From positions 1 to 13,216 of the forward strand of contig RCNN01000463.1 of NCBI GenBank assembly GCA_003667245.1: DNA of 13,216 nt. The letters are read 5' to 3'. Source of the stretch: Heterostelium multicystogenum. Its lineage: Eukaryota; Evosea; Eumycetozoa; Acytosteliales; Acytosteliaceae. Position 1 is the first letter of the stretch. Each line of letters opens with the position of its first letter. The translations under genes were made by a program, and so were the position numbers. This document shows, one piece after another, positions 1 to 7,041 of this stretch. The notes under the pieces were generated by a model, which was not told the DNA's origin, did no database searches, and saw only the letters and a program-made list of their open reading frames with translations.

Positions 1-205
1 TTGATCGTAGGTACATTATACAAGTAAACTCCTGTTGAAGGTTTCATTCCGTTTGTTTTTTGTGGTTGATTATTTGATCTTGGTAAGCTGCTCTGTGAAG
101 AATATGATATCAATGATGATTAATCGATTCGATATTGCATTTAATTGATTTCATTGCTGTTGTTTCGTTGTTGTGTGTTGCTGATGATGCTGTTGGGTTT
201 AACAT
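1..205 (-). CDS. Possible N-terminal part of an unidentified gene running off the window edge
   Basis: I do not recognise this protein. On the minus strand an ATG at 205 opens a frame beginning MLNPTASSATHNNETTAMKS that closes at a TGA near 115. A second frame is then open to the window edge, reading through QSSLPRSNNQPQKTNG and MKPSTGVYLYNVPTI. A single missing base around 115-125 would join the two. The Ser/Asn/Thr/Gln-rich composition is typical of a dictyostelid protein N-terminus. It lies about 110 bp downstream of the L33 stop on the same strand. A short alternative start at about 243 (MAKYMETK, then stop) also exists. It could be chance reading of low-complexity DNA, so confidence is low. 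Confidence 0.35.
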
Positions 206-312
206 AAATAGAGTGTCTACTTTGTTTCCATATATTTAGCCATTTCTTTTTGTTTTCTTTTATTTTTGTTATTACTATTATATTATTAATATTATTGTTT
301 GTTTTGTTTAAT

Positions 313-605
313 TTACTTCTTCTTTCTGCTAATCTTTTCTTCCTATAGTGTTTTGAATTAAATATGTAAGTATGAGGCTATACAGCGAACACTTTTGTAT
401 GCTTGAAATCATGTTGATGTGCATGCACTGTCGAAATGTACCTTGAATAAAACATGCTGTTGTACTACGGGATCATATTTTCTAAGGAGTAACTTTTCTT
501 GTGCTCAACTTGGCACTCTTTGTAGTTTGTATAGTAAAATCCAGTGTTTGCTAAACTGACCATCTTGATGATGACTGTGCTAATCTTTGTTGGTGCTGGT
601 GCCAT
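313..605 (-). CDS. mrpl33: Mitochondrial ribosomal protein L33 (bL33m), two exons, one frameshift
   Basis: This is a small protein of the large subunit of the mitochondrial ribosome. Exon 1 starts at ATG 605 (MAPAPTKISTVIIKMVSLAN, then TGFYYT), matching the L33 signature of a basic start, VKMVS and TG-[FY]. After a one-base break near 494-497, inside a short A run, the frame continues KLLLRKYDPVVQQHVLFK, the conserved core (KYDPVV..HVLF). A 99-bp intron (343-441, donor GTACAT, acceptor CTATAG) follows. Exon 2 (313-342) encodes EEKISRKKK and a stop. Corrected length is about 64 residues, as expected for mitochondrial L33 (human about 65). The frame-uncorrected protein stops at 465 and would lose the core, so the break is most likely a sequence error. 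It is divergent from the headpiece gene. Confidence 0.88.
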
Positions 606-1061
606 TCTGATGTAGTTGTCCAAGCGAAGTGTAATAATAAAATCGATCAATCAATCTATACAGCTAAAATGATCAAACAATCAAAGACGAAACTTGAATC
701 ATATCATATTTGTCGACATTTTTTTCAAAATTCCATCTGAAACTAAATTATCGAAGTTCGCTTCTCATTCATATTATTATTATTGGTAGAACCAAAACCA
801 AAAATCAATTCATTTAAATGGCTGGTGGTGGGTTATTAATAATAACTTTTTTAAAAAACAACAAGATCGAGTTAAAAGAAACACCAACACCAACAACATT
901 AAAAACACTAGTAGTTTCATAAATATCCACATCTCATCTCTAATATTGTTTAATTAAATAACAAAGTTGTATAGTAGTAACACTCCACACACACTCACCT
1001 CTCTCTTCCTTGCCTCTATAATCACTTCTATTATCATAAAAGATCAACAAACACAAACAAA
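606..1061. promoter_or_regulatory. Shared intergenic region between divergent L33 and headpiece genes
   Basis: This roughly 455-bp AT-rich stretch separates the two start codons and must contain both promoters. It holds an ATT microsatellite (about 770-785), a TTTTTTAAAAAA palindrome near 849-860, a short ACACCAACACCAACAAC tract (about 881-897), and an A/C-rich leader (ATCAACAAACACAAACAAA) just before the + strand ATG. The leader type is common before dictyostelid start codons. I see no gene in it; the short minus-strand open frames here are low-complexity shadows. Confidence 0.55.
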
Positions 1062-2027
1062 ATGGATGCCCCAAAACTGAAATCGCAAACCTTAAGCAGG
1101 TAAATATTATTAAGTCAATCATCTAACAGTAACAACAAACCCACAGCCAGCTACATAATAAATGCACTATACTGTCCCAGCCGTGGTTTGATTAAAAATT
1201 AGGTTTAGGAGTGTTACTTTTTGTTGCTGTCATTTTTTATTACTGATTTTAGATATATAAGAAAAGACTAAAACCAAGATTTATTATTAATATTATTTTA
1301 TTATTATCATACATCATCAACACAATTGATTCATTCAAATTTTGTAACATTAGGAATGGCTACTATTTTAAATTTGGCAAGCTTGACAAAAGAAACAATT
1401 TCCATCAAGAAAGAGTTGGAGGATATCAGAAAGGAAGCACAAAAGTTAAATGAACAGATTCAAAAGAAGCAGCAACTCCAGCTCCAGCTCCAGCTCACAG
1501 TAGCAACTCCAGTTGCATCTGCTCCAAAGCCAACACCAGCTCCAGTCGCTTCAACACCAGCACCAAAACCAGTTGTTTCATCTGCTACACCAGCACCAAA
1601 AGCCAACTCCAGCTCCAGTTGCTGCCACTTCCAGCTCCAAAACCAACTCCAGCTCCAGTTGCTGCTAACCCAGCACCAAACCAACTCCAGCCCCAGTTGC
1701 TGCCACTCCAGCTCCAAAACCAACCCCAGTAGCTGCTACAACCAGCACCAAAACCACCACCCAACCCAGCTCCAGTTACTAAGACAGCATCTCCAGCATC
1801 ACCAAAGGTTGGAGCTACTCTCCAAGGACCAAACCCACAAATTAAAGTTATTGTTGATGCAGTTAAAGACAGAGCAAAGAAGGATAAGACTTTGGATCCA
1901 GCTAAACTCGAACAATATTTGGATGACGCTGATTTCTTGGTTGTTCTCTTCACAACCAAAGCCGATTTCAACACAGTTACCAAAATGGAAGCAAGATTCC
2001 AAGAAGAAAGAAGTTGGATTATATTAA
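1062..2027 (+). CDS. Coiled-coil, Pro/Ala-repeat protein with C-terminal villin headpiece; several frameshifts
   Basis: Probable actin-binding protein. A 38-nt first exon at 1062-1099 (MDAPKLKSQTLS) is followed by a 254-bp intron (1100-1353, donor GTAAAT, acceptor ATTAG). Exon 2 begins MATILNLASLTKETISIKKE and continues as a charged heptad-like helix (about 1356-1470). A Pro/Ala/Lys linker with PTPAPVAATPAPK repeats follows, then VGATLQGPNPQIKVIVDAV and the headpiece: TLDPAKLEQYLDDADF ... KADFNT, then LPKWKQDSKKKEVGLY and stop. The PKWKQ..KKK.GL[FY] ending is the F-actin-binding headpiece signature (villin, dematin, talin of Dictyostelium). Frames change near 1602, 1631, 1680, 1741 and 1976, so no single frame encodes it all. 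The exon 1 to exon 2 phase is also off by one, so translation may instead start at ATG 1356, with exon 1 as 5' UTR. Confidence 0.82.
1603..1757 (+). repeat. Minisatellite, about 39-bp unit, encoding the Pro/Ala linker
   Basis: Four consecutive units start with CCAACTCCAG or CCAACCCCAG at 1603, 1643, 1681 and 1720. Unit lengths are 40, 38, 39 and a shorter last copy. Thirteen codons (PTPAPVAATPAPK) fit exactly 39 bp, so the 40- and 38-bp units each carry a one-base change that moves the frame and then restores it. The repeat forms the flexible linker between the coiled coil and the headpiece. Confidence 0.8.
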
Positions 2028-2551
2028 AAGTCATATAGTAATAGTATAAAACAAACAAAATCAACTGTAACAACATCTATAGCAGCAATCTGCAATCAAC
2101 AAAGCAATAACTGTACTTTAGTTAGTCAAGAAAAAAAAGCAAAAATGAAGTCAATCATATCCAAACACTGCATTTCATTCAATAAACTCAATAGAATACA
2201 AGTGTGTACTTTGGTTAACTCCTAGTACTATCAATCAATAAACCAATATTATAGAACATCATTAGTATTACTATTATTGATTGATTGATGTTATATGAAT
2301 CTATCTGTTAGTCTTTAGGTTTGTTGTGTGTTTAAAGAGCAGCAACGGTGATCACCCTTTTAATGAAAATTTTTCAATAGTTGCTTGGCAGTGGTCATGT
2401 TCAGTGACAATTTTTATGCGTGAGATCAAGAGTGTATCTGATATCTCATTATCTCTATCACCCAAGAATATCGGTGATATCCTATTCAAATATTAGTATC
2501 CCTCATCTGTATATATCAATCTGTACATATAGTATTAAAATATAGTAAAAA
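2028..2551. other. Intergenic region between headpiece gene and SmD1
   Basis: Contains the 3' UTR of the headpiece gene with an AATAAA at 2181-2186, about 155 bp after its stop, and the SmD1 promoter. It also holds a 12-bp inverted repeat (2230-2285), a 10-bp palindrome GGTGATCACC (2347-2356), and a run of GATATC-like motifs (about 2440-2480). I see no convincing ORF or RNA gene. Confidence 0.5.
2230..2285. repeat. 12-bp perfect inverted repeat, 32-nt loop
   Basis: ATCAATCAATAA at 2230-2241 is the exact reverse complement of TTATTGATTGAT at 2274-2285. The arms are built from a TGAT-type simple repeat, so the match may have arisen by chance. It lies in the 3' flank of the headpiece gene just past its poly(A) signal candidate, where a hairpin could matter for 3'-end formation; that role is a guess. 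Confidence 0.6.
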
Positions 2552-3151
2552 ATGAAGTTAGTAAGGTAATATCAAAAACATCATATTTTGTATGAGCACT
2601 CTCATAGTAAATAGTATAGATTCAGTAGAATGATGAGAGTGCTTGTTCTTAGACAGTCTTTGATAAATACAAGAATGAATGAATGACTAATGGTGATAAA
2701 TGAAACTTTTATAGATTTTTAATGAAACTGCACAATGAAACAGTTACAATCGAATTAAAGAATGGAACTATTGTTCATGGTACAATTTCAGGTGTTGATG
2801 TCAGCATGAACACTCATTTAAAGACAGTAAAGCTGACGCTTAAAGGAAAGAATCCAATCAATTTAGAATCACTGAGTATCAGAGGAAACAACATTAGATA
2901 TTATATTTTACCAGAGTCTTTGAATTTGGGAACTTTGTTGGTAGACGATGCACCAAAGAAACCAAAGAAGAAAGCACCAACTACAGGTAATTACGAGATA
3001 ATCATATAAAATATAAAAGCATTGTTATAAAATATTAACTCAATTTTCTTTTACAGAAAAAGCACCAAGCGGATCATCACGTGGCAGAGGTGGAATGCGT
3101 GGCAGAGGTGGTATGCGTGGTGGTAGAGGTGGTATGCGTGGAGGAAGATAA
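2552..3151 (+). CDS. snrpd1: Small nuclear ribonucleoprotein SmD1, three exons
   Basis: Core spliceosomal Sm protein. It joins the heptameric Sm ring on U1, U2, U4 and U5 snRNAs in the nucleus. Exon 1 (2552-2565) encodes MKLV plus two bases of an Arg codon. Intron 1 is 2566-2714, exon 2 is 2715-2986, intron 2 is 2987-3056 and exon 3 is 3057-3151. Splicing gives [20 protein letters not shown] and 126 residues in all (human 119) with no frame error. Sm1 holds the [17 protein letters not shown] segment and Sm2 holds [16 protein letters not shown], with the RGN RNA-binding motif. The C-terminus is Lys-rich, then an Arg-Gly tail of RGRGGM-type repeats, the usual target of symmetric arginine dimethylation and SMN/Gemin binding. 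All boundaries are GT-AG. The start at 2552 is required to give the family-wide MKLVRFLM beginning; the in-frame ATG at 2722 is internal. Confidence 0.97.
2595..2643 (+). repeat. 11-bp hairpin inside SmD1 intron 1
   Basis: AGCACTCTCAT (2595-2605) is the exact reverse complement of ATGAGAGTGCT (2633-2643), with a 27-nt loop and one possible further G-U pair. This stem is G/C-richer than the surrounding intron. It begins about 30 nt after the donor and ends about 70 nt before the acceptor, so folding would shorten the effective intron. A box-C-like ATGATGA overlaps the 3' arm, but no box D (CTGA) follows in the intron, so I do not call a snoRNA. Confidence 0.6.
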
Positions 3152-3218
3152 AGGTGAAACAACAGATTTACGAAAAAAAAAACAACAACAAAAAAGAAAC
3201 AAACAAATTTATATATTA

Positions 3219-3224
3219 AATAAA
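3219..3224 (+). terminator. Candidate poly(A) signal of SmD1
   Basis: An AATAAA hexamer lies about 68 nt after the SmD1 stop codon, in an A-rich 3' flank. Spacing and context fit a dictyostelid 3' UTR, but the hexamer is frequent by chance in such AT-rich DNA. Confidence 0.5.
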
Positions 3225-3814
3225 AGAGACATGAACAGTTTATCTTGTCTCTGATATCGATCCCCTTAACCTACTACTATCATATACAACCGATATTAGA
3301 TATGAACAATACAAGCAACACAACAATATCATCAACAACAACAGCAGCAGCAGCATCACAGTTACAGATTATGTCAGTTAACAATGACACCTGTATTTAT
3401 CAATAATAGGCTTAATAATAAATAATAGATAAATTAATTAATTAATTCAACGAGAAAGTAATTCGATAACTTGAACAACAACAGCAAGCAATGTGAAACA
3501 TAACATTTTGAGAGATTCAGATATTAGTGTTCTATAATCTAACTTTACTTTTTGTGTAAGTAAGTACAGTTTTTTAGGTTTAACAAATATTCAAATAAAT
3601 GAATATGAAATATAATATCAGTAGTAGAAGTTGATGAATGTACATTATGTCAGTTTATTTTTGTTTTATCATTGCATAGATCTAATCTAGTAGTATTATT
3701 ACTTATTGTAATAGTGAATTCAAGTAAACAATTTAAATTTAATTGTTATTTTATGCGTCAATATTAATTCATAGAGACGATTTATTCGGTGTGTTATGCT
3801 AATCTGCTGGAAAA

Positions 3815-4000
3815 ATGATGTTAATAGCAAAAAGCTCATTGTGGCACAATGGAGCTCCACTTGCCACAATCACAGATTTTAGGTATAATTTAAGACAATC
3901 TCAACCTGAAGAATATCCTATGTACTGCCATGAAGATGTATGTCTTATTTTTGGTGATGTAAATCTCCTTGTATTGTACCCCCCCTTGCATCTTAATTGA
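3815..4000 (+). CDS. Unidentified short ORF, possibly an exon
   Basis: Sixty-one codons from ATG to TGA, not recognised. The middle part (WHNGAPLATITDFRYNLRQ, then PEEYPMYCHEDVCLIFGD) has balanced amino-acid use, unlike the surrounding AT-rich DNA. The end (LLVLYPPLHLN) looks like read-through of non-coding DNA. A possible splice donor (GAT|GTAAAT) lies right after CLIFGD, at 3959, so the real exon could end there, but I could not find a partner exon. The opposite strand is also partly open. No signal peptide, transmembrane segment or known motif is visible. Confidence 0.25.
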   Translation: MMLIAKSSLWHNGAPLATITDFRYNLRQSQPEEYPMYCHEDVCLIFGDVNLLVLYPPLHLN

Positions 4001-4060
4001 ATTTCCATCAATGAATTCGATCAAAAAGCAAAAGACATTCATTGTTGGGTTGTGTGTGTG

Positions 4061-4262
4061 GCAGTGGAATCACAGTTGTGGTGGATATCAATAGCTATCA
4101 TACCATGAACATTATGGCAGCAGTTATATTTATTTGAATGCTAGTTGTGGTGTCCACTGCAAAAATTGATGATATTAGATTGTATTAAATCAATCGCGAT
4201 TGAACTATAAAGGAAATAGTTATTAAGACTCCCCCCATCTAGGACATGTCCCAAGACAGGGT
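4061..4262. repeat. Cluster of inverted and direct repeats
   Basis: GCAGTGGA (4061-4068) and TCCACTGC (4153-4160) are inverted copies about 84 bp apart. AGTTGTGGTG occurs directly at about 4074-4083 and again at 4143-4152. TCAATCGCGATTGA (4190-4203) and GGACATGTCC (4242-4251) are perfect palindromes. The segment is richer in G and C than its flanks and ends in a CCCCCC run followed by a GACAGGGTG segment. It could be a regulatory region or a structured RNA; no known RNA family is recognisable. Confidence 0.45.
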
Positions 4263-4636
4263 GAAGGTTGATCAATAATTTTTGATGCGTGGTGGTTGGA
4301 CTGTTAAATTGTCATTATACTTTTATTTAAATTAATTTAATTGATTTGTCAGCAGAACTTGGTTTTTTTCCTAATTTTTTGTTTGTGCAAATCAAATTAA
4401 ATGAATTGTAATGATGATTTTGCCTTGGATCAATGCCAAAAAAAATAACATTCAGGATAAATATAGTTAACACCAAGCTGTTAAAAAAGTTTTAACATCA
4501 TTGTAGAATAACGAATTGGGCAACATTTTCATCTTTTTTTAATTTATAGTGTCAGGACTGCCCATCGTATTCGTTATCATCGGTACGCAAAAATACATTT
4601 TAAATATATTTCATTTGCAGTTTGACTGATTGAAAA

Positions 4637-6353
4637 GATGTTGTTGTTATTGTTGTTGTTTCAACAAAAACAAATTTTCTTTTCCAAAAAATCAACTGCA
4701 ATGGTTTATTTGACAATTATTATTTACTTTAAAAGTTTATTAATAGTTTTCAAATGGAAAAGATGGACCGATTTCCTTTTTAAGACTCATTTTCGAAAAT
4801 TAATATCAATAAGTTGGGTGATTATTTTTTCTCTAATTTGCACAACCACAGTCGAGAGACTCTACCTTAAAACGAGGTTATGCTCTTCGTCTGTTTCCTA
4901 TCTTAATTGAAATTCTGTGAGTTGTTTAAATTTCCTAATTTGTAATAAATTAATTTAAGTGAATTCAAAGGTCATAGTAGCAATTTTTTGATTCCATTAT
5001 GATAAAACTATCATAGCAACAACCACACTGATAGGCTAACTTCTGAATCTAAATGAAAATCAAAAATCCTCAAGAGCTATCTTCATATGTCTTTAATCTC
5101 CTTCAGGAGCATCCATAAAGGATTATTTTTTTGTAAAAAGAAAAAAAAAAAAACAAAACAAACTAACAAGCAAGGAAATAAAAAGTAATACTTTAAAGCA
5201 GAAATTAATCTGACATATTTTATTATTATTACATTTCAACAACAACAACACCAACACCAACAACCAACAATATTTGGTACAATTTATATATATTATTAAT
5301 TTATATTATTTTTGAATACAAATAATTCCAAAATCACTTCACCTCATATCTCTACCTTTCAAGTTGAACATTTAAGTCAACCTGTTTTAAATTTAACCAT
5401 CAAAAAAACCTCCACAATTCATCAGTTATATCCAACTATCTAAAATTAAAATTGTAATTACAAACTGAATATCTAATATTCTTTGTAAAATTCAACTATC
5501 TTTAAGAAAGTTGGTCCAGGTTAGGACCTTGTCTTAATTTCATTTTTGTCAAAAATAATAATCTTTAAAATTTATAATAATTCGAATTCCTAAATTAACT
5601 TGTGTACCAAAACCAACTCTTAATTTTAGTACTTTGAATAAAAACCACTGCAATACGAATAATTTTAGTATTTTGTTCAGTTCCCAATTACACAATCTAA
5701 TAAATATCTATCTATTAGTAATTATATAACTTTATATAAAATAATATTAATTAAATCATATAATCTAGAGTTTAAAGTGATTTTATATATTGATTATATT
5801 TATACTTTAAGTTCTTTCTACATGATTTCATTATTATCTATATATGTTTAAATTAAGATTCTTAACATTGTTGTTCTCAATACCATAAAAGTTTTTGCCA
5901 TAAATAACTTGAACTTTTATTACATTTGTTCCAAAATTAGAATCTTTATTATAATTACTTTTCAGTATCATTTCAGTCCAATCTTAATCAAATCAATTAA
6001 TACTCTTTAAAAAAAAATCAAACTAGATATAAAATAATTTATATATTTATCTGTAAATTAATTTCATTTCCAAATCAACCAAAAAACAAAAACAAACAAA
6101 AACACTTATAAATCAAAGAAAATAAATAATTCCAAAGTTTATAAATCAAGTAATCAGGAAATTCAAAAATTATTAAAAAACAATCTATAAGAGTATAAGA
6201 GTTTTGACAAAGATATCTCTCTTTAGAATTCGAATCCCTACTATTCAGTAAATAAGGTATGTAAAAATCTGTTATAATCAAATGGCCTAATGAGCCATCA
6301 TCAATCATCATACTATAAAAAAATCATAAGGTTACAACTGTCTAAAAGGAATG
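4637..6353. other. AT-rich gene-poor stretch
   Basis: I see no recognisable gene. Items noted: a GTTGTT repeat (about 4640-4660), which gives a spurious Leu-rich ORF, and a 21-codon + strand ORF at 5053-5118 (MKIKNPQELSSYVFNLLQEHP), amphipathic and coding-like but too short to name. There is a CAA/CACCAA tract (about 5239-5270), and GGTCC/GGACC hairpin arms near 5511-5527. Two similar AATTTTAGTA-TTTG segments lie near 5625 and 5662. A minus-strand ORF at 6075-6311 contains DDGSLGHLIITDFYIPYLLN but has a hydrophobic, AT-driven C-terminal half. Confidence 0.4.
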
Positions 6354-6530
6354 TCATGGTTTGTTGTTAATTTTAGGTTCATTGGTTGCAAATGCGATGT
6401 CAATGTTGAAAACCACTTCTTGACCTATTTAAAAACAATTTCCATAAATGGAAACCAAACTGCATTTTTTATTGTTTTTGTTTGAAGTTAACCTTGCAGT
6501 TGTATGGTCCAATTTCTTTCCACTTCTGAC
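6354..6530 (-). CDS. Candidate 3' exons of an unidentified minus-strand gene
   Basis: Not recognised. On the minus strand an open segment entering from about 6530 reads VERNWTIQLQ and ends at a donor-like CAAG|GTTAAC. A 68-bp intron (6425-6492) with acceptor AAATAG follows. The next exon reads in phase as GQEVVFNIDIAFATNEPKIN and NKP, with a stop at 6354-6356. Phase agreement across a plausible GT-AG intron and the non-random composition suggest real coding sequence. Upstream (higher coordinates) a poly-T plus CGTCAG could be the preceding acceptor, and fragments such as ELYLVPINVDSI (about 6740-6780) could be earlier exons. No start codon or domain was identified. Confidence 0.35.
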
Positions 6531-7041
6531 GAAAAAAAAATTCAATCTACGATAAATTTTGGTTTTTAAAATATTAAATATTTATTTATAATAATAATTT
6601 AAGGATTTTCTCCAACAGTAGTTTTTTAAATATTAATCAGAAATAACTTGAAGATTTAAATATTATTTTATATACTTTTCATACATATCAATATTTATTT
6701 ATTTATATATGGCAGTAAGATTTGCTAATATATCTTTCATCTTAAATACTATCCACATTAATAGGAACCAAATATAATTCAATTAAAAGCTACTGAAAAT
6801 ACCATCTAAAATTATAATAGTATTTTTTTAATTTTACCTATAATTCTGGAAAAATCAAATATATAATATAATATTATCTTTTCTTTTTATCTTTTCTTTT
6901 TATTTAAATTTCTTTTTGTAATATAATAGATTATCCAAATATATATATATATATATATACAAAAAACTATTAGTATATTTTGTGTTTTAACTGGATAGTT
7001 AAAATTTTGTTGAAAAATAACAATATCTAACTTATCCTAGA
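6531..7041. promoter_or_regulatory. AT-rich upstream region of the histidine kinase gene
   Basis: Very AT-rich, with a perfect 13-bp tandem duplication (ATCTTTTCTTTTT at 6876-6888 and 6889-6901) and a (TA)n microsatellite at 6939-6959, about 85 bp before the kinase ATG. The promoter of the + strand kinase gene must lie here, and short minus-strand coding-like fragments may overlap its left part. No specific factor site can be supported. Confidence 0.45.

Larger units (their letters stand above)
3225..4636. other. Gene-poor stretch with short unexplained open frames
   Basis: No protein here is recognisable to me. Three short open stretches stand out. A + strand ORF at 3302-3406 (34 aa, MNNTSNTTISSTTTAAAASQ at its start) resembles a low-complexity N-terminus. 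A + strand ORF lies at 3815-4000 (described separately). A minus-strand open stretch at 4141-4311 (56 codons, no ATG) reads LINLHPVLGHVLDGGSLN in its middle. There is a TTAA simple repeat near 3430-3447 and a cluster of palindromes at 4061-4262. These could be exons of a small, frameshifted gene, decayed coding DNA, or noise. Confidence 0.4.

Noticed and set aside
1460..2076. Minus-strand ORFs of 87 and 163 codons rich in Gly/Trp/Ser
   Set aside because: They are antisense shadows of the Pro/Ala minisatellite and headpiece region.
2630..2636. Box C-like ATGATGA in SmD1 intron 1 (snoRNA)
   Set aside because: No box D (CTGA) follows before the end of the intron, so a C/D snoRNA is not supported.
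4550..4629. Possible terminal exons (CQDCPSYSLSS then FD-stop) on the + strand
   Set aside because: The implied intron (4583-4620) is only 38 bp, shorter than any supported intron here, and no upstream exon joins it.
4638..4910. 90-codon + strand ORF with a Leu-rich start
   Set aside because: The Leu run comes from a TTG/TTA simple repeat and the rest is AT-driven hydrophobic sequence with no family resemblance.
5053..5118. 21-residue ORF with weak similarity to HSBP1 helices
   Set aside because: Too short, no heptad continuation and no splice signal to extend it; mentioned only in the gap description.
6225..6245. TTCGAATCCC, resembling a tRNA T-arm
   Set aside because: No matching acceptor stem, D-arm or anticodon arm can be laid out in the preceding 60 bases on either strand.
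6075..6311. 78-codon minus-strand ORF with a GRAM/PH-like GHLIITDF segment
   Set aside because: The resemblance is limited to a few residues, and the C-terminal half is Phe/Leu/Tyr-rich AT translation.
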